Positions 1 through 8,171 of a DNA stretch of 64,000 bases are shown here, in pieces. Location of the stretch: positions 1 through 64,000 of the forward strand of contig NZ_WJWY01000011.1 of NCBI RefSeq assembly GCF_010367435.1, written 5' to 3'. The DNA comes from Fusobacterium sp. IOR10. Lineage in GTDB: Bacteria > Fusobacteriota > Fusobacteriia > Fusobacteriales > Fusobacteriaceae. Position numbers and translations under genes: made by a program. The stretch's first letter is position 1; each line of letters starts with the position of its first letter. The notes under the pieces were generated by a model. It worked only from the letters and a program-made list of their open reading frames with translations, was not told where the DNA came from and did no database searches.

Positions 1-134
1 CATCCTTTCTTTTGGTGTCGCAACTTAATTGTAACGGATTTTTTTATTTGTCTCAATTTTTTTTTGCAAAAAATAAAGGCATTAGTATTTTTACAAATAC
101 CAACACCAAATATTATAGACCCAATAATTAATGC

Positions 135-166
135 AAAAATCCTTAAGTGTACACTTAAGGATTTTT
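135..166. terminator. Bidirectional hairpin terminator
   Basis: Positions 135-150 and 151-166 are perfect reverse complements, with A/T tracts on both flanks, so the hairpin can end transcription from either side. It lies 15 bases past the corA stop on the minus strand. To its left (1-134) I see no complete gene. A TATAAT-like -10 can be read on the minus strand near 113-118, and CAT at 1-3 could be the start of a minus-strand gene that continues outside the window. Confidence 0.85.
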
Positions 167-180
167 TATTAATCTATGTG

Positions 181-1155
181 TTATAGCATTTTATTTCTAT
201 TAAGCCAATAAGTTATAAATCCACTTATAACAACTGATAAAACTATCACTAGGGCAAAACCAAAATGATTTCTTGCAAAGGGAACAGAAACATTCATTCC
301 CCATATCCCTGAAATAATAGTAGGTATAGCTAAAACAACTGTAATAGATGTTAATCTCTTCATTACATTGTTCAAATTATTTGACATAATAGTTGAAAAA
401 GCATCTCTAGTTCCTCTTAAAATACTAGAATAAATATCAGCCATTTCAATAGCTTGTTTTGTATCAATTATTACATCGTCTAATACTTCCATATCATCTG
501 GATATTTTTTAACAAACTGCATTCTCATAATTTTGTCTAATACTAATTCATTAGATTTTAATGAAGTTTTAAAATATACCAAACTCTTTTCTAAATCCAA
601 TAAAAGTAATAGTTCATCATTTTCCATATTTTTCTTTAATCTTGTTTCAATAGCATCACTTACACGACCTATTTGTCTCAAGTAATACAAATAATAAGAT
701 GTATTTCTAAAAAGAAGTTGAAGTATAAATCTTGTCTTTTTATATGTGAAAAACTCTTTGATTCTTCCTTTTACAAATTCATCTATAAGAGGAAACCTCT
801 CTGTAGATATAGTGACAATATTGTCCTTTAGTAAAATTATTCCTAGAGGAAGAGTTGTAAAGGAACATTTATCTCCTTCACTGTGAAGAGGCACATCTAT
901 AATCAACAATAATATGTCTCCATCTATTTCCAAACGAGATTTTTCTTCCTCATCTAGAGCTGCTTTAATATGTTCTTCAGGAATTTCTAATATATTTTGT
1001 AGTGCTAAGATTTCTTCTTCATCTGGATCTGTTAGAGATATCCAGGTATTTTTTTCTTTTAAAATTGTTGGATCAATTTCTTTATGGCTATCTTCGTCTC
1101 TAAAATAAAGATAGTCCAACTTGAAATTTTCATCAGTTTTAATAACTTGTAACAT
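181..1155 (-). CDS. corA: CorA family Mg2+/divalent cation transporter
   Basis: This is a 324-residue inner-membrane channel protein for passive Mg2+ (possibly Co2+ or Ni2+) uptake. It has the long acidic and helical cytoplasmic N-terminal region typical of CorA, then two membrane segments at the C-terminus. The signature GMN motif (about residues 286-288) sits at the end of the first segment and is followed by the second helix and a basic tail. I chose ATG at 1155 because GGAAGGTG lies at the right distance before it. The in-frame ATG at 1170 would add five residues and has no ribosome binding site. A short ORF with its own strong ribosome binding site lies just upstream (1208-1252). The gene is followed by a clean terminator, so it ends its transcript. 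Confidence 0.9.
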   Translation of the reverse strand: MLQVIKTDENFKLDYLYFRDEDSHKEIDPTILKEKNTWISLTDPDEEEILALQNILEIPEEHIKAALDEEEKSRLEIDGDILLLIIDVPLHSEGDKCSFTTLPLGIILLKDNIVTISTERFPLIDEFVKGRIKEFFTYKKTRFILQLLFRNTSYYLYYLRQIGRVSDAIETRLKKNMENDELLLLLDLEKSLVYFKTSLKSNELVLDKIMRMQFVKKYPDDMEVLDDVIIDTKQAIEMADIYSSILRGTRDAFSTIMSNNLNNVMKRLTSITVVLAIPTIISGIWGMNVSVPFARNHFGFALVIVLSVVISGFITYWLNRNKML

Positions 1156-1207
1156 AATTTCACCTTCCATAATATACTAGACCCTTATTATGAAAAGTAA
1201 TAAAGGT

Positions 1208-1252
1208 TTAATATTTTTTTTTATTATTATTCCACCAGGAATATGGGTCCAT
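1208..1252 (-). CDS. Putative 14-residue leader peptide upstream of corA
   Basis: This short ORF encodes MDPYSWWNNNKKKY and ends in TAA 52 bases before the chosen corA start. The sequence before its ATG is TAAGAGGTGA, an almost complete anti-16S match, with 8 bases to the ATG, so translation initiation looks strong. A TATAAT can be read about 20 bases further upstream on the same strand. Seen directly: start, ribosome binding site, stop and position. Known from other bacteria: Mg2+ transporter genes such as Salmonella mgtA and corA carry short leader ORFs that regulate them. Inference: this ORF may play a similar role here. The DP near the start and the tandem Trp are notable. It could also be a non-functional ORF in a transcribed leader. 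Confidence 0.45.
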   Translation of the reverse strand: MDPYSWWNNNKKKY

Positions 1253-1352
1253 TTTTTTATTCACCTCTTAAAATATTATAATTATTAAAATCTTTACACT
1301 ATATTGTACTAAAATTTCACTAAAAAGTAAACCTTAAATAATATTATAATCT

Positions 1353-2564
1353 TTAATTAAAGTATCTATAAAAGAAACTTTTTAAGACTTTTACGCAATC
1401 ATTAATGTCACAAATAGATATTTTTTCTTTAGGATTATGACTAATTCCCTCTTCACATCTCATAAATATCATTCCAACATTTGTAACTTTAGACATTTCT
1501 TGTGCATCATGCCCTGCGCCACTTGAAATTATTTTAGGATCTATATTATTTTCAATAAAGGACTCTTTTAATTTTGAAATTATTTTTTCATTACAAAGGG
1601 TAACTTTATTTTCTGTTTTCATTTTAATTTTATATTTTAACTTTAATTTACAACAAGTATCCCTTATAATTTTGTTAATTTCTTCCATTGAAGATATTAA
1701 CAGTTCCTCTGACAGTGATCTAATATCTATTGAAAAGGATGCTTTTTGTGGGATTACATTTTCTGCTCCTGGAAAAAAATTCATTTTACCAACTGTTGCA
1801 ACTATCCCTTCTTTACTTCCTATTAATCTATTTATTTTATAAACTATTTCACTAGCTCCAACTCCAGCGTCATGTCTCATGTTCATAGGAACAGTTCCTG
1901 AATGCCCTGCTTGCCCTAAAATATCAACTTCATATCTTTTAAATCCTTGAATAGCATTAACTATTCCAAGGGAATTATTTTCATTAAAAAGAATTGGCCC
2001 TTGTTCTATATGAATCTCTATAAAATCATCAATATCTTCTATCTTGTCTTCCTTTAATTTTTCCAAGTTTCCCCTAAAGTTCTCTAAAGCTTCTCCCAAG
2101 GTTTTATTATATATTCCAACTCTAGACAAATCCTTTGTGTCAAAGGTTCCAGCTATAACACTACTCCCTGTGAAAGGCATGGCAAATCTAATTCCTTCTT
2201 CATCTCCAAAGGAAATTATCTTTATATTATAAGGAAGGTTTTTGTTTTCCTTTAAATATTCTCCAAATGTAATTATAGGTAATATTATTCCAAGGGGTCC
2301 ATCATACTTCCCTCCATTTTTAACACTGTCCTCATGAGATCCAATAACTAAAGTTTTACTATTTGTTTTATTTGAAAAATATTCACCTATAATATTTCCA
2401 GCGTTGTCTTCCCTGGGAATTAAACCATTTTCTGTCATAAGTTTTTTTATAAAGCTATTAGCTTTTCTATGTTCCTTTGTAAAAGAAATTCTAGTAACCC
2501 CTTCCCCTTCAATGGATATTTTTCCAAGTTCTTCTAAAATATCATAAATTTTTTTTCCTAACAT
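1353..2564 (-). CDS. M20-family amidohydrolase (allantoate amidohydrolase / N-carbamoyl-L-amino acid hydrolase type)
   Basis: This 403-residue cytoplasmic metal-dependent hydrolase releases the carbamoyl or ureido group of N-carbamoyl amino acids or allantoate-like substrates. Metal-ligand motifs are visible in order: GSHEDSV and the following KYDGPLG, DEEGIRF, HIEQGP, and GAGHDAQEMS near the C-terminus. The dimerisation-lid segment with MNMRHDAG supplies the conserved substrate-binding arginine region. I chose ATG at 2564 because AGGGAGTGG lies just before it. An upstream ATG at 2612 would add 16 residues with no ribosome binding site. No hydantoinase, allantoinase or purine-degradation gene is next to it, so the exact substrate cannot be assigned. 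It is monocistronic or read with corA downstream. Confidence 0.85.
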   Translation of the reverse strand: MLGKKIYDILEELGKISIEGEGVTRISFTKEHRKANSFIKKLMTENGLIPREDNAGNIIGEYFSNKTNSKTLVIGSHEDSVKNGGKYDGPLGIILPIITFGEYLKENKNLPYNIKIISFGDEEGIRFAMPFTGSSVIAGTFDTKDLSRVGIYNKTLGEALENFRGNLEKLKEDKIEDIDDFIEIHIEQGPILFNENNSLGIVNAIQGFKRYEVDILGQAGHSGTVPMNMRHDAGVGASEIVYKINRLIGSKEGIVATVGKMNFFPGAENVIPQKASFSIDIRSLSEELLISSMEEINKIIRDTCCKLKLKYKIKMKTENKVTLCNEKIISKLKESFIENNIDPKIISSGAGHDAQEMSKVTNVGMIFMRCEEGISHNPKEKISICDINDCVKVLKSFFYRYFN

Positions 2565-2700
2565 GAACCCACTCCCTATTCTCTTATTTAAAGTATTATA
2601 TAAGTATATCATATTTAATAATTAATATTAAAAAATTCCTAGAATATTTTTTCATTATACTGTATAATTTAAATGTATATACGATTTTTAGGAGGATAAA

Positions 2701-3792
2701 ATGAGATTTAAAGTAAACAGAGAACAGTTTGTAAATGTACTTTCAGATTTTCTACTGATATTAAAAGAAAATCCGATTAAACCTATAATAGTTGGTTTAA
2801 AAATAGAAGTTACCAAGGAAAATATAATTCTTACAGGTACAAACTTAGAGTCAACATTAATTAAAAAAGTTGAAGGGGAAATATTAGAAGAGGGAATTAT
2901 AATTATTAAGCCTCAACTTATGTTAGAATATATAAAACTTTTAGAAATATCTCAATTGGAAATTTATTCAGATAACAATTCATTATTTGTTCATCAAGCT
3001 GAATTTGTTACAATGAATGCAGAAGAATATCCAAATATTGAAGAATATTTACCAATTGAAGTGGCTAAATATAATTCTGATAGTTTTTCTAAAGCTTTGG
3101 AAAAAACTAAGTTTTCCTCATATCAAACTGCTGACAACTTAGCTCTTAATTGTGTAAGGGTTATCTTTTCCCAAGAAAAAACAGAATTTGTTTCCACAGA
3201 CTCATATAGACTAACTTACTTAAAGGAAAATGTAAATGCAATTATGAACAAGGAATTCTCTATTCCATTGGAAAGCGTAAATGCCCTTATAAAACTTTTA
3301 AAGGATATTGGAAAGGAAATAACAGTTGGATTCAGTGATAAATACTTAATTTTCACATGGGAAAATAATTATTATGCAACTAGAATTATTGAATTACCAT
3401 ATCCTGACTTTAAACAAATTTTAGGTTATAATGCCTTTGATAAGTTCTTAGAATTTAACACACCTGAATATAAAAGTGCTCTTAAAAAAGTTCTTACTGT
3501 TGCAAGAACAAGTTACGATAAAAAATATGGAGCTATATTTGATTTTAAAGGGAAAATGCTTAAAATTGAATCTCAATCTGGAAAGGGTAAAACTGTTCAA
3601 AAAGTTAATATGTTAAAGGATGGAGATGACTTTAAGGGATCTTTAAACATTAAATTTATATTGGAATTTTTAAATAATATATCTAAAAATCTTGTGATCA
3701 AAGCAACTAATTCTTCTTCTATGTTTAAAATGGAAGAATTTGAAAATAGCGACTACGTATATATACTAATGCCCCTTGCTTTAAGAGATTAA
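2701..3792 (+). CDS. dnaN: DNA polymerase III beta subunit (sliding clamp)
   Basis: This 363-residue protein is the ring-shaped processivity clamp that tethers the replicative polymerase to DNA. Length and sequence pattern match DnaN over its three repeated clamp domains (roughly residues 1-120, 125-240 and 245-363). Examples are the N-terminal MRFKVNREQF start, the mid-protein FVSTDSYRL region and the C-terminal YVLMPL-like ending (here YVYILMPLALRD). The ribosome binding site AGGAGG sits six bases before ATG. A TGTATAAT extended -10 lies at 2661-2668. It is followed 19 bases later by tdk and probably forms a two-gene transcript with it. dnaA, recF and gyrB are not next to it, as they would be in the classic origin arrangement. 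Confidence 0.9.
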   Translation: MRFKVNREQFVNVLSDFLLILKENPIKPIIVGLKIEVTKENIILTGTNLESTLIKKVEGEILEEGIIIIKPQLMLEYIKLLEISQLEIYSDNNSLFVHQAEFVTMNAEEYPNIEEYLPIEVAKYNSDSFSKALEKTKFSSYQTADNLALNCVRVIFSQEKTEFVSTDSYRLTYLKENVNAIMNKEFSIPLESVNALIKLLKDIGKEITVGFSDKYLIFTWENNYYATRIIELPYPDFKQILGYNAFDKFLEFNTPEYKSALKKVLTVARTSYDKKYGAIFDFKGKMLKIESQSGKGKTVQKVNMLKDGDDFKGSLNIKFILEFLNNISKNLVIKATNSSSMFKMEEFENSDYVYILMPLALRD

Positions 3793-3811
3793 TTATTATG
3801 AGGAGTGGATT

Positions 3812-4363
3812 ATGTGTCTTAATATAATATGTGGTAGTATGTACTCAGGGAAGAGTACTGAACTTTTAAAAAGATATGAAAGAAATAAATATGCTAAAAA
3901 AAAAGCATTACTTTTTAATCATTCACTAGATAAGAGATATGGGGAAAATGTTGTTGCAACTCATTTGCAAGATCAAGAGAAATCTTATTCCATATCAACT
4001 GTTTACGAGATGCTTTCTATTTTGCACGAACATAAAGAAATAAAAAATGTTTATATTGATGAATTTCAATTTTTCCCAAAGGAATTTTCAAATGTTATAG
4101 TTTCCTTAGTGGAAAAGGAGAATTATTCAATTACTGTGGCAGGTCTTGATTTAACTTTTGATAACAAACCCTTTAAAAGTATGGAAAAACTTATGCCCTA
4201 TGCTGATGAAATTTTAAAGTTAAAGGCTGTTTGCTGTGAATGTGGAAAAAATGCAAGCAAATCCTATAGATTAACTTCTAGCAAAGAAAAGGTAGAAGTT
4301 GGATCAAACGATTCCTATATAGCCCTGTGCAAAAAGTGCTATAATAAAATATATAAATTGTAA
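3812..4363 (+). CDS. tdk: Thymidine kinase (type II)
   Basis: This 183-residue cytoplasmic enzyme phosphorylates thymidine to dTMP with ATP, for nucleoside salvage. The P-loop GSMYSGKST is at residues 8-16. The Walker B-like DEFQFF (about 89-94) carries the DEFQ signature. The zinc site is formed by a CCEC pair followed later by a CKKC, and the lasso region precedes YIALCKKC. Length is usual for the family. It starts 19 bases after dnaN with GAGGAG in the gap and is followed at once by a terminator, so dnaN-tdk is probably one transcript linking replication and dTTP supply. Confidence 0.92.
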   Translation: MCLNIICGSMYSGKSTELLKRYERNKYAKKKALLFNHSLDKRYGENVVATHLQDQEKSYSISTVYEMLSILHEHKEIKNVYIDEFQFFPKEFSNVIVSLVEKENYSITVAGLDLTFDNKPFKSMEKLMPYADEILKLKAVCCECGKNASKSYRLTSSKEKVEVGSNDSYIALCKKCYNKIYKL

Positions 4364-4364
4364 A

Positions 4365-4394
4365 AAAAGAGACCTAATTTATTAGGCCTCTTTT
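4365..4394. terminator. Hairpin terminator between tdk and the converging ABC operon
   Basis: An AAAAGAG/CTCTTTT outer stem and a CCTAAT/ATTAGG inner stem form a near-perfect hairpin flanked by A and T runs. It begins one base after the tdk stop and ends six bases before the stop of the convergent ABC permease, so it can serve both strands. Confidence 0.85.
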
Positions 4395-4400
4395 AATATG

Positions 4401-5147
4401 TTATATATCTAATTTACGTTCCATTAAATAAATGAGAGCATAAATAATAATAAATAAATACAATACATCCACAAGAATAATATAACTACTGATGTTACTA
4501 AACATACCATTTCTAAAATGGACTCCCCTATAAAAACTAAGGTTTAAAATTTCATACAAATAACTTCTTAAAAAAAATAGTACATTTGCAAAAATAAAAG
4601 TTATAATTCCTTTGAATTTTATATTTTTAAGTAGAACATTTCTAATAATAATGGACAACATAAATATAGTGATCAATGTTAAATATTGCATGGAAAGATA
4701 AAATATTATTTTAAAGCCTTGAATAACTAGAACTGAAATATCACCATTTTCAACATTAAAAAATGAACTATAAAAATTTACATCTATATTTACATTTCTC
4801 ATTTCCAACAAGAAGACTGTTACAATAAAAGTTCCAATGAAAAAACTTTCAAGAAAAAAAGTGAGAATTTTTGTTAAAACATATTCTTTTCTACTAATAT
4901 TTCCCATAAAAATCATATATCCAGGTTGGGGAGAAAGATGATTTTTAAATGAAGTTAAATTCAAGAAAAAAGAAAAACATACAAATATTAAAAACATGAA
5001 AATCATATTTACAAAAAGTATTTCATTTACATTGAAGCTATCCCCACTTTTTATAATCACATAAATATTTTCTATAATAAATAAAAGTATAAGGGTAAGA
5101 AATATTTTACTTTTACTTTTAAAATCGTATTTTATTAAATTAAACAT
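4401..5147 (-). CDS. ABC transporter permease, membrane protein
   Basis: This 248-residue protein has about six hydrophobic segments, with the first two near residues 15-30 and 40-65 and others through the C-terminal half. No binding-protein or sugar-transport signature is visible. It matches the loose pattern of the membrane partner in YtrA-type (GntR-controlled) ABC exporters. It is the last gene of a three-gene minus-strand operon, after the ATPase (9-base gap) and the GntR regulator. The substrate is unknown. Such systems are commonly induced by cell-envelope stress or peptide antibiotics, which is inference here. Confidence 0.75.
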   Translation of the reverse strand: MFNLIKYDFKSKSKIFLTLILLFIIENIYVIIKSGDSFNVNEILFVNMIFMFLIFVCFSFFLNLTSFKNHLSPQPGYMIFMGNISRKEYVLTKILTFFLESFFIGTFIVTVFLLEMRNVNIDVNFYSSFFNVENGDISVLVIQGFKIIFYLSMQYLTLITIFMLSIIIRNVLLKNIKFKGIITFIFANVLFFLRSYLYEILNLSFYRGVHFRNGMFSNISSYIILVDVLYLFIIIYALIYLMERKLDI

Positions 5148-5156
5148 GGACTCCTC

Positions 5157-5846
5157 CTAATCGTATATTGTTTTATAAAAATCATTAACTGACATATTTT
5201 TTTCCAAACGTAATTCTTCACAATCCTTATCAAATAAAATTTCACCATTCTTTAAAAATAAAACCCTATCTAAAATAACTTCAAATTCTTTTATTAGGTG
5301 ACTTGATATAATAATAGTTTTTTTCTCATTTAATTCACTTGAAATTAAGTTAACTATCTTATCTCGACTAACTGGATCCACACCATTTAATGGTTCATCT
5401 AATAGATATAGTGGAACATCCCTTGATAAAGTTAGAGCTATTTTCAATCTAACCTTTTGACCAGTACTAAGGGAAGAAACTTTTTCTTCTAAACCAACTT
5501 GCATTTCCCCAATTAATTTAATTGCTTTTTCTCTATTAAAATCCTTATAGAAATCCCTATAAAAATCAATTGCATCTATAACCTTCATCCACTTATAAAA
5601 ATAATCCTCTGTTGGTTGATAGGCAATTTTATATCTAGTTTTTAAATTATAATTTTCCCCTTGAAATAAAATCTCTCCACTTGTTTTTTGAATTAGTCCA
5701 ACTAAAATTTTCATAAATGTTGACTTTCCACTTCCATTTGGTCCAACTAATCCGTAGATATATCCTTTTTTTAGTTGGAGATTAAAATTATTTAAAACTT
5801 TTTTCTTGAAAAATCCTTTTTTTAAATTTTTAACTTCAAGTAACAT
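5157..5846 (-). CDS. ABC transporter ATP-binding protein
   Basis: This 229-residue cytoplasmic ATPase energises the downstream membrane protein. Walker A is GPNGSGKST (about residues 35-43). A degenerate signature LSTGQK (about 126-131) precedes the Walker B stretch LYLLDEPLNGVDP, and the switch histidine is in IIISSHL. Length is usual for a stand-alone ATPase of the YtrB/CcmA type. The gap to the permease gene is nine bases and to the upstream GntR regulator eight bases, so all three are co-transcribed. Confidence 0.92.
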   Translation of the reverse strand: MLLEVKNLKKGFFKKKVLNNFNLQLKKGYIYGLVGPNGSGKSTFMKILVGLIQKTSGEILFQGENYNLKTRYKIAYQPTEDYFYKWMKVIDAIDFYRDFYKDFNREKAIKLIGEMQVGLEEKVSSLSTGQKVRLKIALTLSRDVPLYLLDEPLNGVDPVSRDKIVNLISSELNEKKTIIISSHLIKEFEVILDRVLFLKNGEILFDKDCEELRLEKNMSVNDFYKTIYD

Positions 5847-5854
5847 ATTTCCTC

Positions 5855-6196
5855 CTATTTTAAAATTTCTAATATTTCTTCCTTAGAGTAACCTAAGTCA
5901 TACATACCATTAAAAAAATCTTCAATTATTTTATTTCCCATACTATCCTTTAATTCATTTAAAATTTTCTCATCCTCTGTTATAAATGTTCCAAGGCCTC
6001 TCTTTGTAAAAGTAATTTTTTCCTGCTCTAGCTCTTTATATACTCTGGTAATAGTATTTGGATTAACTTGAAATTTTTGTGCCATTTCCCTTGTGGATGG
6101 CAGCTTTTCTCCTAATATTATATTTTTTTTAATAATATCCTTTTTAATAATACTTTTTATTTGCATATAAATAGGCAACTTATTATTATACTCCAT
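5855..6196 (-). CDS. GntR-family transcriptional regulator, YtrA subfamily
   Basis: This 113-residue DNA-binding repressor has a winged helix-turn-helix at about residues 10-75 with the typical LPSTREMA...NPNTITRVYKEL pattern. The short C-terminal tail lacks a large effector domain, which defines the YtrA subfamily. It is the first gene of the regulator-ATPase-permease operon. An 11-bp inverted repeat overlaps its own promoter (6208-6253), so autoregulation is very likely. The signal sensed by such short regulators is usually not known. Confidence 0.9.
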   Translation of the reverse strand: MEYNNKLPIYMQIKSIIKKDIIKKNIILGEKLPSTREMAQKFQVNPNTITRVYKELEQEKITFTKRGLGTFITEDEKILNELKDSMGNKIIEDFFNGMYDLGYSKEEILEILK

Positions 6197-6207
6197 AGAA
6201 CCTCCTC

Positions 6208-6253
6208 ACTAGTGTACTAGTTAGATAGTACACTAGTCTTTGTGAAAAGTCAA
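6208..6253 (-). promoter_or_regulatory. Promoter and inverted-repeat operator of the GntR-ABC operon
   Basis: On the minus strand a -35 TTGACT (6248-6253) and a -10 TACTAT (6225-6230) are separated by exactly 17 bases. A perfect 11-bp inverted repeat, ACTAGTGTACT ... AGTACACTAGT with an 8-base centre (6208-6237), covers the -10 and the expected start site. This is where a YtrA-type repressor would block polymerase. Binding by the adjacent regulator is inferred from position. Confidence 0.8.
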
Positions 6254-6372
6254 GGTCTTATTTTGTAAAAACATTTTTAATTTTTTTAATCAAATCTTAA
6301 TTAAATTATAGTATTCTAATGGAAGAAGAAAATATTTTTATTAATAAATTTTTTTATAATAAGGGAGGACAT

Positions 6373-7971
6373 ATGAAAAGTGAAAAAAAAGATTTAATAT
6401 ATCTTTTTTTAGTTAGCACAATATCTTTTTTTTCTAGTTTATGGGCTAGCAAAGCAGATTTAATGGAAGCTAGAAATTTTGTTACAGCAAGGGAAATGGT
6501 AAGAAGTGGAAATTGGCTTATTCCCACAATGAATGGACAGTTTAGATTTGAAAAGCCACCATTTCCAACATGGATCACAGGTATATTTATGAAAATATTT
6601 GGTACAACAACTAATGAATTTATATTAAGAATACCAGTGGCATTACTTAGTATAGGAATGATATTTTTAATATATTACCTTGTTAAATTAGGAACAAATA
6701 ATCATAGACTAGCTTATATTACAGGTTTAGTAACTTCCACAACTTTTATGTTAATAAAGCTTGGAAATAAAAATACCTGGGATATGTTTGGATATGTACT
6801 TATGCTTGGATTTTTAACCTTTATTTTTAAAGGATTAAAAGAAAGTAACAATAAAAATTTTTTAATTGCCAGTTTATTTTTAGGGTGCTCACTTCTAAGC
6901 AAGGGGCCAATTCCTTTATATGGAATGGGATTACCTTTTTTTGGAGCATATATATTTGTATATGGATTTAAAGATATAAGAAAAAACTTTTGGAAATTAT
7001 TGTTGTCAATATTTGTAGGAATTATCATTGCAGGTATTTGGCCTCTTTTAATGATAATACATGAAAAAAATATCTTTATAAAAGTTATGAATAAGGAAGC
7101 TTCAACTTGGACAAATAAACATGTTCGATCAATTTTTTATTATCTTGATTATTTTATTTATACAGGGGTTTGGATAATATTTGTACTAGCTTCTTTTTAT
7201 AAAAAATGGGTTAAAACAAAAATTCAAAATAAAGATTTTTTTTCCTTCTTATTTTTCTGGAATTTTTTAGCTTTAATCTTGCTTTCCCTTATTAAAATGA
7301 AAAAGGATAGATATGCTATTCCCATGTATATTTTATCCCCTATGATGGGAGCACATTTAATTGACTACTACTTAAATAAAAATTGGTCAGAAATTTTTAA
7401 AAAAGAAAAAATATTTCTCAAACTTCATTTTTTAATTGTGACAATAATTGCATTTGGAATTCCTATTCTTTTTTATATTAAAGGTTATACAAAGGGATAT
7501 ATAGGAACCTTTTATTTTGCCTTTGTAGGTTTTGGTTTTTTATACTTGGGACATATTTTTATACAAGTTATTTTTGAAAAGGAAAATCTCAAAAAGGGAT
7601 TATACGCAACTGGGGTTTTAATGCTTTTTACAAGCATTTCAACAACATGGTTTGTTCAAAGAATAGTGATGGATGGAGTAAGGGATAAATATCTTCCCCT
7701 TAGTATTTTAAAGGATCAAGAGCAAATAACCTTACCTGTACTCACTATGGATAGTGATGAAATTTTAAATGTTTGGAATGTTGGGGAAAAAATAGTGAAA
7801 ATAAAAAACAGTTCTAATTTACCTAAGGAATTTCTATTACTAGAAGAATCAGATAAAAGCCTTGTTTTAAAAAGATTTTATCCAAAATATAAATTGGAAA
7901 ATTTTGGAACTTATTATAAGTATGAAGACGAAGATAAATTAATATATTTATACCATGTGAAAAAAAGCTAA
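6373..7971 (+). CDS. ArnT/PMT-like glycosyltransferase, multi-span membrane protein
   Basis: This 532-residue protein resembles the GT-C enzymes that move a sugar from a polyprenyl-phosphate donor to lipid A or protein. The first extracytoplasmic loop has the acidic motif in ADLMEARNF, followed by REMVRSGNWLIP and FEKPPFPTW, all typical of the ArnT/PMT superfamily. About ten to twelve membrane segments follow, then a soluble C-terminal tail. I chose ATG at 6373, preceded by GGGAGGAC. The in-frame ATG at 6319 has no ribosome binding site. It stands alone between the divergent GntR operon and a strong terminator. Acceptor and sugar cannot be told from sequence. Confidence 0.8.
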   Translation: MKSEKKDLIYLFLVSTISFFSSLWASKADLMEARNFVTAREMVRSGNWLIPTMNGQFRFEKPPFPTWITGIFMKIFGTTTNEFILRIPVALLSIGMIFLIYYLVKLGTNNHRLAYITGLVTSTTFMLIKLGNKNTWDMFGYVLMLGFLTFIFKGLKESNNKNFLIASLFLGCSLLSKGPIPLYGMGLPFFGAYIFVYGFKDIRKNFWKLLLSIFVGIIIAGIWPLLMIIHEKNIFIKVMNKEASTWTNKHVRSIFYYLDYFIYTGVWIIFVLASFYKKWVKTKIQNKDFFSFLFFWNFLALILLSLIKMKKDRYAIPMYILSPMMGAHLIDYYLNKNWSEIFKKEKIFLKLHFLIVTIIAFGIPILFYIKGYTKGYIGTFYFAFVGFGFLYLGHIFIQVIFEKENLKKGLYATGVLMLFTSISTTWFVQRIVMDGVRDKYLPLSILKDQEQITLPVLTMDSDEILNVWNVGEKIVKIKNSSNLPKEFLLLEESDKSLVLKRFYPKYKLENFGTYYKYEDEDKLIYLYHVKKS

Positions 7972-7976
7972 GTGAC

Positions 7977-8010
7977 AAAAGGGAGATACAATTAATTGTA
8001 TCTCCCTTTT
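7977..8010. terminator. Strong bidirectional hairpin terminator
   Basis: A perfect 16-bp stem (AAAAGGGAGATACAAT and its complement) with a two-base centre lies five bases after the glycosyltransferase stop. It also sits ten bases past the end of the minus-strand mini-gene at 8021, so it can end both transcripts. Confidence 0.9.
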
Positions 8011-8020
8011 ATTAACTAAA

Positions 8021-8146
8021 CTATTTATTTCTCATACAATGAACAGCAATTTTTTCATCCATGTGTTTTGTTATACATTCTAAACAATTTCCATGTAAAG
8101 GACATTCAGCTGGACATGTACATCTTTCATTTAATTTTTTTTCCAT
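8021..8146 (-). CDS. Small cysteine-rich protein (41 residues)
   Basis: This short gene has an excellent ribosome binding site (AAAGGAGGTG, nine bases before ATG) and a 41-residue product. Six cysteines stand at positions 9, 11, 15, 21, 24 and 37, with a His at 18 (CxCxxxCxxHxxxCxxC). That pattern suggests a metal or Fe-S site rather than secretion, as there is no signal peptide. It follows the MerR regulator by 25 bases on the same strand and precedes a terminator, so it is probably the second gene of that transcript. I recall similar small Cys-rich proteins in anaerobes but cannot name a function. Confidence 0.75.
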   Translation of the reverse strand: MEKKLNERCTCPAECPLHGNCLECITKHMDEKIAVHCMRNK

Positions 8147-8171
8147 TTTTAATAAAACACCTCCTTTTTCT

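Noticed and set aside
1229-1258. Two tiny hairpins followed by T7 on the plus strand near 1229-1258, resembling a terminator
   Set aside because: No plus-strand gene lies upstream to terminate. The same bases are better explained as the minus-strand ORF encoding MDPYSWW before corA.
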